A DNA stretch of 64,000 nt from Cylicocyclus nassatus (lineage: Eukaryota; Nematoda; Chromadorea; Rhabditida; Strongylidae), in assembly GCA_958299035.1 (NCBI GenBank), contig CATQJL010000001.1, forward strand, positions 12,856,773 through 12,920,772, written 5' to 3'. The position numbers were made by a program, and so were the translations under genes. Under the pieces are notes generated by a model. It had not been told where the DNA came from. It worked only from the letters and a program-made list of their open reading frames with translations, and did not search any database. Shown here piece after piece: positions 10,030 through 21,285 of the stretch (position 1 is the stretch's first letter; the number at the start of each line of letters is the position of its first letter).

Positions 10030-13000
10030 GAGTAAAAGCTAGGGCGTCTCCCGGAGGCGGCGCGCATTCGAGCCCGACGGATGCGAACAATATGCTTGGG
10101 TTACCGTTTCAGAAGGGTGAGCGGGGACGGTTAAAGAAGCTAGCTCACCGTAGGCAAGTATTCAAGTTCTCAGCGTTACGTCTAGCCACCGTCAATGTAA
10201 GATCACTCACTTCACGACATCGCGATTCGGGTGATCTTCTCAGAAGACGTAGGGTTGACATTGCCTGTATTCAGGATACAAAATGGAAAGGAGAGAAGTC
10301 ACGGGATATGGGAGGCGGGTACAAGCTTCTGTACAAATAAACGTACCTCAACAGGAACGGCGTTGGTGTAGTAATCTCAGAAGCGTTGAGAAGTAGAATC
10401 ACGGACGTAGATCGAATAAATGATCGAATGTGCATCAGAATGGATAGGGGAAAAGATTTATACGAGTCTTAACCGTCTATGCACTACAAGTTGGGTGCAA
10501 GGAGATGGAGAAAAATGAGTTCTGGGGCGGTATTTACCAATCTCCCACTCGCTGTGCGGGCCATTGTTAACGAGGGCTCGCACAGCGAGTGGGAGATTGA
10601 TAAATACCGTCCCAGAAGTCATCTTTCTCCACCCGCGATTTATGAAAGTCTGGGAAGCGCGGCCCAAACGGGCAGCGCCGCCCGACTCGTCGACATGGGG
10701 AACTGCTGCCCGACTGCCGTACCCGACTGCCGTGCCCGAGATGGCCAAACTTGCCAAATCGGACCACATTCTTCAAAGGCAGGAGCCCGCTCACCAGCTT
10801 GGCCTCAAATGTCGCGAGCGCTAGTGCCCGCGCCTGTGCGGGCGGGCAGTTACCTGTAGGTGAACCCCTTTTTATACAGCAGATTGGTAAATACCGCCCC
10901 ACTCGATGACTGTATCGGCTCGATACCACGCGAAGAGATGCTACTAATAGGAACAGACTTCAAGGGCATATAGGGATGTAACGAAGTGCTACAAGCAAAT
11001 GCCATGGTAATCGGACACGGACACGGAACACGTAACAGCGAAGGAGAACGTATTCTGGAGTTCGCCACGGCGCATGACTTGGCACTGGCAAACACATATT
11101 TCGTAAAGAAAAACAATCATCTCATCACATACGCCAGCGGATATTCTGGACAGTACGACAAAGTGAGCTTAAGTATGTGAAGAACACCAAGGTCATACTC
11201 GGAGAAGACTGCATACTACAACATCGACCGCTAATTCTGAATTTGAATACTTTAGCCGACAAGCAAAGAAGATGTAGCACGGATCAAATGGTGGAAGCTC
11301 AAAGACAACGACCGCATCAGAGCAGCTGTGGAATCTGCCCTAATAGATTTGAAAGAAGAATCAGAAGACACGTGGAAGAATTTGAAGAAGAACGTCCATC
11401 ACATAGCAAGCAGTCTATTAGGACGTACGAAGCCAGGAAGGGCAAAAATTGACAGAGAAACGTGGTTGTGGAACGAAGAGGTGCAATCTATGATCAAGAA
11501 GAAGAAAACAGCGTACAAAATGTGGCAGAAGAAAAATCCAGAAGAGGCACGGCAGAGATACTCAGACGCGAAGGCAGCCAAGAAAAGTGTCAAAAAGGCA
11601 AAAGAAGCGTATATGGGGAACTCTACAAGAAGCTGCACACCCGAGAAGGCGAACGAGACATCTACCGACTCGCAAATGAAGATCAATCGCCGCAAGAGAT
11701 GTAGAGCACTTCTACAGTATTAAGGACGCACATAGTGCTGAGGAAGCCACAAGAGATAAAAGAACGATGGAGAACACTTTTCGCCGACATATTGTTTACG
11801 GACCATGAATACACATCGACGTCTACAGCTGAGCCTGTTATGGACCAGTTCCAGCTATTATGGAAGACGAAGTCCGCGCCGCCGTAATGAAGACGAAGAA
11901 AGGCAAGGCGACAGGCCCCGATGACATGCCCAACGAATTCTGGAGAACATGTGTTCAAGCTGCAGTTACATGGCTAACGTGACTGCTCAACCAGGTGATA
12001 GAAGCCAAGAAGATTCCGAACGACTGGTGCAGAAGCGTGACGGTACCAATAGAAGAACGAAGGTGACGTAGCTGACTGCTCGACGCGGCCCATTCGACTT
12101 ATGTGCCACACCCTGAAGATCTTCGAAAGAATCCTAGAAGTACGACTGCGAAACATCGTGGAGCTAGTCCCTAAACAGTGCCGCAGTACAACAGATGCCA
12201 TCCACGCTTTCAGGATAATAATGGAAAGAAGCAGGGGAAAGCGACGCGAGCTGCACGCCGCGTTCCTGGACTTGGAGAAGGCGTTCGATAAAGTGCCTCA
12301 TGACATCGTATGGTGGACACTACGAAAGCACATGGTGCTGGAAGAATGGATCAAGATGATATACAAAGATGCCAGAAGCCACGTACAGACAGCATACTTC
12401 ATGCGATAACCTCCGACAACCTTGATGTACGCAGATGATGTAACGCTGGTGAAAAGCAGGAATGAACTGGAGGCCGAGGTGCAGAAGTGGAAAAATGAAT
12501 TTGAGCTGCACGGCTGTAAGATCAAAACCGCCAAGACCGAGTACGTGGAGGTGGGACCTCAAACGCCTGGAACTATAGAAATCGGAGGCGCCCCAATCAA
12601 GAAGACCACACATTCAAGTACCTAGAAAGTCGCATCACCGCAGATGGTACGCTTTAGGACGATATAACCAGTAGAATAAATGTGCTTGGTCGAAATGGAG
12701 AAGTGCCACAGCAATCCTTTGCGATAAGGAGATGCCACTCAAGCTAAATATTAGTTGTATCGCACTACAGTACGCCCAACTGCTCTGTATGGCAGCGAAT
12801 GTTGTTCGTGCACGCGAGAAGACGAACGAAGGGTTGGTATGTTGGAGACACGCATGCTAAGATGGACAGTGGGAGTCACTATGCTGGACCATCTCACTAA
12901 CAACGCCATACGAGCTACGATGAAAGTCGCCCCTATCGTCAAGAAAATACAAGAGAAGAAACTGCGATAGTATGGACATTTTAGAAGACGAGCGAAGGAC

Positions 13001-13195
13001 CATGTCGCTAGGTTGTTGATGTCAGTCAAAGCACGCGAAAAGATGCCAAGAGGGAGGCCAAATGGGATGGATAGACAAAGTGAAAGCGGACTTGAGAGAA
13101 CTTGAGATAGAGGAAGATCAAGCTGAAAATCGAGAAGCCCGGAAAAGACTAACTAGAGCAGCACCCCCTCTGAGGGAAGAATGCATGGATAAAAA
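10030..13195 (+). pseudogene. Decayed RTE-type LINE retrotransposon
   Basis: Plus-strand remnants appear in order: AP endonuclease N-terminus from 10092 (LATVNVRSL, VDIACIQDTKWKG, GGGYKL); endonuclease C-terminal part 10890-11180 (TRNSEGERILEFATAHDLAL); a basic linker 11300-11700; RT start (KGKATGPDDMPNEFW near 11900); RT motif A (AFLDLEKAFDKVPHD near 12265-12310); motif C YADD at 12426-12437; then C-terminal sequence to about 13190. The segment with motif B (QGSxLSP) is missing between about 12408 and 12415, an internal deletion. Many stops and frameshifts and a foldback insertion near 10545 make it dead. Intact, it would encode endonuclease plus RT for target-primed insertion. RTE clade is inferred from the endonuclease wording and short 3' end. 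Confidence 0.85.
10545..10885. repeat. Insertion/foldback inside the LINE
   Basis: Within the endonuclease, LINE sequence (GTTCTGGGGCGGTATTTACC) is followed by a palindrome centred near 10570 (CTCCCACTCGCTGTGCGGGCC..). The inverted copy includes about 45 bp of the LINE itself (10590-10632 complement of 10508-10550). GC-rich unique sequence then runs to about 10870, where CAGATTGGTAAATACCGCCCC precedes the resumed LINE frame. This may be an insertion plus inverted duplication. Confidence 0.55.
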
Positions 13196-13324
13196 AACAT
13201 CATGTATCAAAAGATGCATTGGAATTTGAGACACATATCCGATATCTACCCAGTTCATTAAAGATAGAAAACACAAACAGTAGTTGCAAAGTAACAAACG
13301 TTTTAGACTTATCCATATATACTA

Positions 13325-14867
13325 CAGTGCTGGCCAAAATTATAGGTCCACTCTAAAAAATGCCATAACTCACTCTGTTGTGAATGAAATTTTCCAAAAT
13401 TTGGTACAGACGTGTGCTTGCCAGCCTACTATCAGTTTTCAAAACGGTTCTCGTCTTCGTTTGATCATTCAAGAAAAAATTAGAAATTTTGAAAAAAGCA
13501 GGCTTGAAGGCTGGCCAAAATTATAGGTCCACCTGGAGTTTTTACTGATTAAAGCACTTCTTAGCTCCCGAATTTTTTTAGGTAGGCACACATCCAAAAA
13601 CGTTAAACAGCTGCATTGGTCAAGCTGTGTCATACCTCCAAAAAAGACTGATTATCTGCTTTTTTGCCTTGAAGATGCACTCACATGTATTTCGCTCCAC
13701 AAACCTTCGTTGATTAAGAAATTCTGCAGTTTCTCAGCTGGATCGGAAGGGACGGGGTTTCATCTGTCTTCTGGATGCTTTTTGACGTGAGCATTGAGGA
13801 AAAAATCCGACTTTTTGCTACTGAAGCAAATCTGACATTGACAGTACTGCAATCCTGAGCTCAAATTTCTGCCTTCAAACTTCTTTTACAATGTTCTCAG
13901 AAACATCGACTAAAGTAAAGGCAATGTTTCTATGAAGGGGAGTCCGCATAACATAGTTACAACTTTCTAGAGATCCTAGCATTCGAGTATAATTACTGAA
14001 ATCACTCTGCAGAAACTGATTACGACAAGCACCAAAGCTACTTGTGGCTCCGACCAAAATTTTCAGAAGAATCATGTGCTAACATACACTACAAGCTGTA
14101 TCCACTATCTAGTAAATAATTACTGTCAAAAATCTAAGTGGGGTAGCACTTGAAAAGCCATTTTGGATCGCGTAACACCATTATTACGTTGCCACACACT
14201 CATGTTTCGAAAAAGAGACAAGGCAGCTTTGTGGACCTTGCGAGTATGGCGAACAGCTTTATTCTTGTGTAAAAAATGCTTCTACATTATCTTGGGTTGT
14301 AATGACAATGCATAAAGGGTTTTAGGGCAGAAACTTAGGCTTACTCTGCCGATTAAGCCGATGTCAGATTTGCTTCAGCAGCAAAAAGTCGGATTTTTTC
14401 GTCAACGCTCACGTCAAAAAGCATCCAGAAGATAGAAAAAACCCCGTCCCTTCCGATCCAACTGAGAAACTGCAGAATTTCTTACTCAACGCAGATTTGT
14501 GGAGCGAAATAGTGCATCTTCAAGGCAAAAAAGCAGATAATCAGTTCTTTTTGGAGGTATGACACAGCTCGACCAATGCAGCTGTTTAATGTTTTTGGAT
14601 GTGTGCCTATCTAAAAAAATTCGGGAGCTAAGAAGTGCTTTAATCAGTAAAAACTCCAGGTGGACCTATAATTTTGGCCAGCCTTCAAGCCTGCTTTTTT
14701 CAAAATTTCTAATTTTTTCTTGAATAATCAAACGAAAACGAGAACCGTTTTGAAGACTGATAGTAGGCTGGTAAACACACGTCTCTACCGAATTTTGGAA
14801 AATTTCATTCACAACAGAGTGAGTTATGGCATTTTTTAGAGTGGACCTATAATTTTGGCCAGCACTG
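13325..14867. mobile_element. Tc1-type palindromic element, copy 1 (1.54 kb)
   Basis: Flanked by TA on both sides (13323-13324, 14868-14869). Ends are CAGTGCTGGCCAAAATTATA and its inverted copy; the first 15 bases match the ends of C. elegans Tc1. The inverted repeats are about 515 bp each, leaving a core of about 510 bp. No transposase is encoded; a 66-codon minus-strand frame (14075-13875) is also present in copy 2 at 61867-61667 but has no recognisable domain. Likely mobilised in trans by a Tc1/mariner transposase. Confidence 0.9.
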
Positions 14868-15174
14868 TAGTAACCAAAGCAAAGTTTAGTTTGTATAATA
14901 AAACGATTACGATTTTAGAGTTATTAGGTATCCTCACTGGCAATCTAACTACCTAGATACATACTGATAAATACTTCTAAATTAGAAGTACTCAGAATTT
15001 ATAGGAACTGTTCCTGTTATCTAGAGTTTAAGGATAGGGTGTTAGATCTAGGTAAGGTATCAAAGTCTTAGTACCGTTCACTTAAAACGAATCGAACGAA
15101 GCAAGTGGAGGACGGCATCGTATAAAGCAGCGAATACTGAGCGAGACTAGAATACTGAGCGAGACTATCTTTCA

Positions 15175-15220
15175 AGCCTCTGAGGAAGGCATTACTGCCT
15201 AACCGTCGGGCTGAATAAAC
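15175..15220 (+). ncRNA. Hammerhead-like motif, degraded, before PLE fragment
   Basis: Stem I AGCCT (15175-15179) pairs with GGGCT (15208-15212) with one wobble. CTGAGGA follows, then A, then stem II GGC..GCC around a 6-nt loop. The GAAAC position reads TAACC, so the core is damaged. GTC and then GAATAAAC follow. It lies directly upstream of the PLE N-terminal fragment, where PLE terminal repeats carry such motifs. Confidence 0.5.
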
Positions 15221-15224
15221 TTAT

Positions 15225-15885
15225 ACAAACCTGTGTGGCAAAACATCACAAAAGACAGTACTCAATGCAAAGGTTTTACGAACAGAGAACATGTAAAATT
15301 CTACACGAAGTGCTGCCAAAAGTGTTCTCCTTAATAAGCGAAGTCTTGTCACATCGCCAGAAAGTAGTCGTAACGCGTCATATCTTTTCTTCCTAAAGCG
15401 TTGCAAAGCATCGGATGTCATTCCACATTTCATTACCAATAAGAAGTTGGGGGTGACGTGCAACTCGCTTGAGAACCACCCCGATGTACAAAAGTTGTAC
15501 AAGAACATCCTTGCAGTTGTCATCGAGCAGAAACAACATTTGTACTCCTCTCTGATGAAGTGTGAAACAGAGAAAGAAGCATACCAACGTCTTATCGATA
15601 ATGATAGCTGGGGGAGGATTGAAGAAAAGTCAAAGATTTTTTGGAGCTCTATTACGATCTAACACTAAATCCACACTCTACAATAAATTCGAAAGACTTC
15701 TGTGTGAAAATCTCAGTCGTCGTGTAAATGGCAGTCCCAAACCTACCAACTACCGCTCGCGTAAAGTCGCAGCTTCCAATGATACTGACAGCGACAAAAC
15801 GGATAGGGTTGTTGTGATAGACGGTATTCATATATCATCCGGTATCAAAGTCTACTGAGCCTTGGCTCCAGCTTCGCACCTGCGC
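15225..15885 (+). pseudogene. Penelope-like element, N-terminal fragment
   Basis: Three frames together resemble the region upstream of the RT in PLE proteins. First a frame near 15240-15395 (HHKRQYSMQRFYEQR), then 15395-15660 (LKRCKASDVIPHFITNKKLG.., continuing to a coiled Gln/Glu-rich stretch), then 15660-15858 (NKFERLLCENLSRR.., VVVIDGIHISSGIKVY followed by a stop). The last block fits the conserved 'V.N.s...l......L..gp.f' stretch before PLE RT. Two frameshifts and stops; the RT and nuclease are absent. A hammerhead-like motif precedes it. Confidence 0.55.
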
Positions 15886-17869
15886 AAAATATAAATGCCA
15901 CCACATATCGCAGGTTATCGGATCGCTCCAACAATTGAGGGATCAGCTTCGTGTTAGAATGAGATGTGATGAACAAACTCGAACCAGTGTACTAAGCAGG
16001 CGTACTCTACTAACCGTCCCCTTCCCTTCGTCATTCTAAACAGTCAGATACGTGCTACACTGCTAATCTGAAATTTCAAATACTCTTCTGACATACTTGA
16101 TGTCTTGAACAAGTACAAGAACATAAGCACTTCAATTTGTCTTACGAGTGGCAAGGTAGTGTCCTAATGAGCAGCATCTTCAGTTGGTGTTTGTTCCAAT
16201 AAATCTTTTAAAGGCAGCGTCCGCCAGACCTTTAGGTCTCGTGAAAACCTCCCACTTCCTTGCGACGCCATCCTCCTCGAATGACTCCTCAGCTCTCAAC
16301 GCGTTTTCACATGGCAAACATAATCAAACACAGCCGTTAACCTGTTAATGCTTGCTTTCGATAAAGATAATACTAGAGACACTCGTCCAGGTTTCTCATA
16401 AAATAAAATGAAACTAAGATTTTTCAGATTATGTTTTTCAAAAGTCATATCTTGAATCAGCGCCAAAAAAATGCCCGCTAAGACAAAAAGGTAAATCGAG
16501 AATTTCAGACGCTGCCTTCAAGGTCATGTCGCTGCTTAAGCTGTGAACTGATGCAGTCGCACATTTCTAATCATGTCATTAAAGAAAGTGACACGTTTTA
16601 ATGATCTTCATTTGCTTTCTACAAGAGGAAGGCTCCAAAGATAGTAGAGTCTCGATTTTTTTGTTTTTTTTTTGACATTTTCTCTTGAATCATGGACATC
16701 CGTGAAAAAAGCTCAGTCCGTCGCGCGCGCTTCAAGTCACATTTTGGTGGAGAATAGCGCAGGTAAGTCCAAGTTTTCATGTGGGTTGATCCCGGAAATT
16801 GCGGTTTAGATTTCAATTCTCTGTTCCTCACGAGCAGATCTAACACAAGAGGTGGATGTGGCAAACTAGTCATATCCAAGAAAGCTCAAGATTCGGAGAG
16901 ATTTTTTCACTTGCCGTGTCACTCATGACATGGACAAGCTTTTTAGAAATCGATTATTTCCCGTTAAGTTGTCTTCGTTTAAGACTGTTCTAACGAATTA
17001 TCTACAGTCACACGATGATATTGTTACTAACACGGGTTTGAGTACTACCACCTGAATTTTACGGTTGTGTTGATATACTTGTTTGTTTTGATGTGTTCTT
17101 TTTATGATTTGCCATAGGGGCAACCCTATGTAATAAATGAAATGAAATGAAAATGTAAGCCTCATAACTGCTTGTCAAGGGATCAGACGGTTCGCATAGA
17201 AGGGTATAGGGTCCATGATTCAGGAGAAAATGCCAAAAAAAAACAACAAAAAAATCGAGATTCTGTCTGTACCTATCTTTGGAGCCTTCCTCTTGTAGAA
17301 AGCAAATGAAGATCATTAAAACGTGTTACTTTCTTTACTGACATGATTAGAAATGTGCGACTGCATCAGTTCACAGCTTAAGCAGCGACATGACCTTGAA
17401 GGCAGCGTCTGGGCAGATTCTCGATTTACCTTCTTGTCTTACCGGGCATTTTTGTGGCGCTGATTCAAGTTATGACATTTGAAAAACATAATCTGAAGAA
17501 AATCTTGGTTTTATTTTATTTTATGAGAAACCCGGACGAGTGTTAAACCTGAAACCTTGACAACCTTGAGAAACCTGGACAAAGTTAAAATAGGTAAGTT
17601 TATTTTTTATTATACCGTAAGATATTGTTTTATTGCAAATACCTTACAAATTCTTTGATAAGAGGGCCATACCTCTTGTTCTAAAAAAATAGGGGGACAC
17701 CATGATGGGTGAAACCAGTGGGGATGTGGGGACCTGGGGGATACCCCCCCCCTGCGACTCCATGGGTCCCGTTTACTCATTTGTAAATCAAAGTTATCAA
17801 AACTCACTAAACAAAAACAGGGTCGGTCATGAACCCCTGGCAGCAGCCCTGCCAAATCATTATCTCCCA

Positions 17870-17904
17870 CACTTCCTAGGGTAAAGACCTGCCGACTAGG
17901 AAGT
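17870..17904. repeat. Short hairpin in the PLE 5' region
   Basis: CACTTCCTAG at 17870 and CTAGGAAGTT at 17896 are inverted around a 16-bp spacer. The nuclease frame is open from 17880, just after this point. 17600-17870 is more GC-rich than the ORFs and holds a C-run; no gene. Confidence 0.5.
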
Positions 17905-17990
17905 TATTTAAGTGGTCTCGAAAAACTACGTCTTGCAATGCTGATAATTATTATAAACAAACACATTTTCATAAAAGTAAGGTTAACAAA

Positions 17991-18548
17991 ATGTACACAC
18001 TAGACAATTTTGGTAACAATGACACCACAACTGCATGTTGTTCTAAATGTGTCATTTGTAAACAAATGGATCACAATCCATATATCATAAGTAATTCTAC
18101 AAAATTAAAAATATACACATTCTGCACAAATAACAGCAATTGCAAAAATAACAATGTTATCTATTGCATCACATGTAATGAATGCAATAAACAATTTGTA
18201 GGTTTAACAACTAGAAATTTAAAAAGCAGGATAAGAGAACACTTTTATCATTCAAAAAAGAATGATTTATATAACTTTCTATATAATCACTTCAAAACAT
18301 GCACAAATAGAAGTATAACAGTTCAAATACTAGACAGTTTAGAAAACAATAAAGACAAGAATGTTTTGATAAATAAAGAACTATTCTGGATTAAATTACT
18401 CAACACAGCATATCCATTTGGATTAAATGACAATATTAAAGGATATGGGAATATATCCAATATTGATAATCCTCTTTTACAAAAAGAAACACATCCGTAT
18501 TATAGTTTGAAAATAACTAAAGACAGAATACGTAGCATGCAGGCATAA
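17991..18548 (+). CDS. GIY-YIG endonuclease ORF of Naiad-like PLE
   Basis: The 185-residue frame has two Cys-rich clusters (CCSKCVICK near residues 17-25; C..C pairs near 46-66) and then the nuclease: VIYCITCNECNKQFVGLT (residues ~57-74) holds GIY- and YIG-equivalents, RNLKSRIREH supplies the conserved Arg and His, and NKELFWIKLLNTAYPFGLN (from ~126) holds the metal-binding Glu and the P-GLN ending typical of PLE nucleases. Such nucleases nick target DNA to prime reverse transcription. In most PLEs this domain follows the RT; here it comes first, as in the Naiad/Chlamys group. The frame is open from 17880, so translation may start upstream of the ATG at 17991. It ends in TAA, overlapping the RT frame by about 30 nt in the +1 phase. 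Confidence 0.85.
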   Translation: MYTLDNFGNNDTTTACCSKCVICKQMDHNPYIISNSTKLKIYTFCTNNSNCKNNNVIYCITCNECNKQFVGLTTRNLKSRIREHFYHSKKNDLYNFLYNHFKTCTNRSITVQILDSLENNKDKNVLINKELFWIKLLNTAYPFGLNDNIKGYGNISNIDNPLLQKETHPYYSLKITKDRIRSMQA

Positions 18549-20769
18549 AAATAAAAATAAAGAAACGCTAAATTCATTCTTGAATACTATTAATAGTAAA
18601 AGCACACTACAAGATTTATTTCAATATATCCATTCATTGAAAAAAAGTTTCATAAAACAAGTAATTGCAGCATGTTTTGATCCCACATTTCTAATGAAAA
18701 TTGAACAAAATATAAAAATAACTATTCTTAGTATACTTTGCAAATTCATGTTCAGTTGCAACAAAAAAGAAAAACAAAATATTAAATATAACAATATCAA
18801 CGTTGAATATATCCATAATATACTAGACGAAATTAACCTTAATAAAATTATTAATAATAATTACATAAAAAACATTCTCAAAAATAGAAAAATAAATTAC
18901 AATCCATGCAGACTTGTATATAAATACAAAAATCCAATTTCTATGCAAATTTTTAATTACAATTCCATTCTTGCTAAACTTGATACAAACGAAATAAATC
19001 AAATTCTCACTCAAAAATGTAAATGTAAAGAATTACAGATGGAACAATATATTGATAACAATCATGGACATATCATTACTGGAAACCTTGAAATAGTTGA
19101 AGACAAACATTTAAGATCCATAATGAAAAAAGGTACTAAATACAGGATACCTAACCACGCCAGTAAAAAAGAAATAATAGATTGGATCCAGTCAACGGTT
19201 CAACTCATTATGAATACTTACATCAAGAAATACAAACTCAAACTTGAAGAGCTTAAAAACATAGAAACTTTTCTTTTCAAAAAATTAAAACTTAGATTTA
19301 AACCACTTCTTTATAAAACCAGACTAGAAAGTAAACAAGACCCAAACGAACAAAATTACAATTTTGAATGTAAATACATAAAAAACCTTAAAAATCAATT
19401 TGTAATTTGTCCACTTGATAAAGCAAGTAATAACTTCGGTATTATTTGTAAAAAATTCTACATACAAACAATAATGAAAGAATTAGGAATTACGTCTGAT
19501 AAGAAAAATGAAGTTCTGAATAAAAATGAAACATATAATTTATATGAAGAAGAAAATGCTAATGACATAATAAAAAGACACATTGACTTTTGCAAAAATA
19601 ACAAATTACCACTACAAAATATTAACAACATACCATTACTATACTGTGTACCAAAACTCCATAAAAACCCTACCAAATTCAGATTCATCACTGGAGCTAC
19701 ACACAGTAGCATTAAACCCCTTGCTTTAGAATTACAATATGTATTTCAACACATAAAAATACATTTTAAAAACTATGTACAAACGATTAAATATAAAAAA
19801 CAAAATTCATATAATTATTGGTCAATAGACAACACTAACATAAGTGATAAACTATCCAGTATCAACATGAATAACTTGCAATTATACTCAGCTGATTTTA
19901 CAAATATGTTTACTAGCCTACCACATAACATAATAAAAAACAACCTCAAAGAACTTCTCAAATTATGCTTTAAAAATGCAAACAAAAAATATCTAACTTA
20001 TAATGGATTCAACAAAATATACTACATCGATAATATAAACACAAAATCTAACTACAGAAACTACACCATTTCAGATTTATTGTATTATATTGATTATATT
20101 CTTGATAACAGTTTTTGCAGATTTAGCACATACATTTTTAAACAAAAAATAGGCGTGCCACAGGGCGGTAATTTTAGTCCATTATTAGCAGACTTGACAC
20201 TATCTTGGTATGAATACAAGTATATAATCAATAAAGTAAATAACAATAAACAACTTTTTGCATTTCGTTATATGGATGATCTATTAATCATACACAATAG
20301 CACAGAACATACAGTTCACAATATGATCAAAAACATATATGATAACAAACTAAGTTTGGAAACTACTCATATAGATAATTTGCAATGTAATTATTTAGAC
20401 TTACATATTACAATCATTAATGACAAAATCATAACCAAAATGTATAACAAAACTGATAGTTTCCCTTTTCAAGTAAAAAGATTCATACACATTAGTTCTG
20501 GTGTATCCAAACACATTGAAAACGCAATTATTTACACAGAAACTTTAAGAATTGCCCGTACTTGCACTTATCTTGATGATTTTATCAAAAAAATAATACA
20601 GTTACGAAATTTACTTATTTGCAATGGATGCAATGAAAATATGATTTACTCAAATATTTTCAAATGCCTACATAAAAATAATTTTATACTATATAAATAC
20701 AAATTTTACAATTATGATAAAATTAAAAAATTATTACACATTCTACATCATAATCTACATAAATTATAG
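18517..20769 (+). CDS. Reverse transcriptase ORF of Naiad-like PLE
   Basis: Open from 18517 to TAA at 20769 without interruption; the first usable TTG is at 18580 and the first ATG is later, so it probably depends on fusion to the nuclease frame. Motifs (residues counted from 18580): a DKASNNFGI block (~280), PKLHKNPTKFRFITG (~362-376; RT1-2), LYSADFTNMFTSL (~434-446; motif A, catalytic Asp), GVPQGGNFSPLLADL (~525; motif B), FRYMDDLL (~562-569; motif C, catalytic DD), NYLDLHI (~605), and a thumb with VKRFIHISSGVSKHI. No C-terminal GIY-YIG follows; the protein ends in a basic, Ile/Lys/Asn-rich tail. It copies element RNA at a nicked target. The intact catalytic residues over 750 codons suggest a young copy. 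There are no in-frame TGA codons. Confidence 0.9.
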   Translation, partial: LKTEYVACRHKNKNKETLNSFLNTINSKSTLQDLFQYIHSLKKSFIKQVIAACFDPTFLMKIEQNIKITILSILCKFMFSCNKKEKQNIKYNNINVEYIHNILDEINLNKIINNNYIKNILKNRKINYNPCRLVYKYKNPISMQIFNYNSILAKLDTNEINQILTQKCKCKELQMEQYIDNNHGHIITGNLEIVEDKHLRSIMKKGTKYRIPNHASKKEIIDWIQSTVQLIMNTYIKKYKLKLEELKNIETFLFKKLKLRFKPLLYKTRLESKQDPNEQNYNFECKYIKNLKNQFVICPLDKASNNFGIICKKFYIQTIMKELGITSDKKNEVLNKNETYNLYEEENANDIIKRHIDFCKNNKLPLQNINNIPLLYCVPKLHKNPTKFRFITGATHSSIKPLALELQYVFQHIKIHFKNYVQTIKYKKQNSYNYWSIDNTNISDKLSSINMNNLQLYSADFTNMFTSLPHNIIKNNLKELLKLCFKNANKKYLTYNGFNKIYYIDNINTKSNYRNYTISDLLYYIDYILDNSFCRFSTYIFKQKIGVPQGGNFSPLLADLTLSWYEYKYIINKVNNNKQLFAFRYMDDLLIIHNSTEHTVHNMIKNIYDNKLSLETTHIDNLQCNYLDLHITIINDKIITKMYNKTDSFPFQVKRFIHISSGVSKHIENAIIYTETLRIARTCTYLDDFIKKIIQLRNLLICNGCNENMIYSNIFKCLHKNNFILYKYKFYNYDKIKKLLHILHHNLHKL

Positions 20770-21285
20770 TTAATTAATATATGTCATACACCAATCTATA
20801 ACTATACAAAATCATTCAATCCTAATCAATATTACATATTTTAAATCAATATAGTTATTTAAATATAAATCTATTATAAACAACCAATTCAGTAAAGTAG
20901 AAAATGAGTAAAGTATCAAAATGAGTTATGTCATAATAAATAAATTCAACTACAAAAACACTAGCATGTTTCATTTTATTCCTTCATCTACCAATATGGT
21001 CACTACTCTACTATATAGTATATAATCAACACAAATGATATATCATATATTACTATTGTTATATAATATATTATAATATAAGACGGAGTATATAAAAAAA
21101 GTAAGTTGTCAAATTTTTACAACAATTTTATAAAAAATTTTGTCTTAAAACTGTTTCCAAATATACACAGGAACTCATGAACTCTCCTTCCTTACTGAGG
21201 AGTTCCGGGGAGAGTTCTGAGCTCCTTTACTCCGTCTAAGGAAAGGAACGAAACGGAGTATTCCAAAGAACCTTTTTTTCTTTTA
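20770..21285 (+). other. 3' region of the Naiad-like PLE
   Basis: AT-rich non-coding tail to about 21175, then a structured GC-richer end. AGACGGAGTA (about 21081) is inverse to TACTCCGTCT (21229), and GGAGTTCC/GGAACTC and AACTCTCC/GGAGAGTT pairs lie within 21169-21260, so the RNA can fold strongly. It ends in a T-rich run just before the right flank. Confidence 0.6.

Larger units (their letters stand above)
17544..21285 (+). mobile_element. Naiad-like Penelope retroelement, near full length
   Basis: Borders are set by the interrupted right arm of the host foldback: left flank ..CGGACGAGTGT (to 17543), right flank TCTAGTATTAT (from 21286), continuous in the intact left arm. The insert carries a 5' region of about 450 bp, an ORF for a GIY-YIG nuclease, an overlapping ORF for a PLE-type RT, and a 3' region of about 500 bp. 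The ORFs are about 75% A+T, far above the surroundings, suggesting a distinct element lineage or recent arrival. At its left end AAACCTGAAACC..GAGAAACCTGGAC forms a short quasi-tandem that resembles the flank GAGAAACCCGGAC. Confidence 0.85.

Noticed and set aside
10845..10870. rRNA fragment (CCTGTAGGTGAACC resembles the 18S 3' end)
   Set aside because: Only about 14 bases match, with no flanking rRNA sequence.
13875..14075. Protein encoded by the Tc1-type core (66 codons, also in copy 2)
   Set aside because: Conserved because the copies are young; too short for a transposase, no helix-turn-helix or DDE residues seen.
17991..20769. Selenoprotein-type Naiad (some are reported to use UGA as selenocysteine)
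   Set aside because: Neither frame contains an in-frame TGA; both end in TAA, and no SECIS-like element was noted.
21195..21255. Hammerhead ribozyme at the 3' end of the Naiad-like PLE (CTGAGGA, TACTCCGTC, GAAACGGAGTA)
   Set aside because: The boxes occur in an order that cannot form a hammerhead on either strand from one copy (CUGANGA, then GUC, then GAAA). A tandem copy could change this, but none is present.
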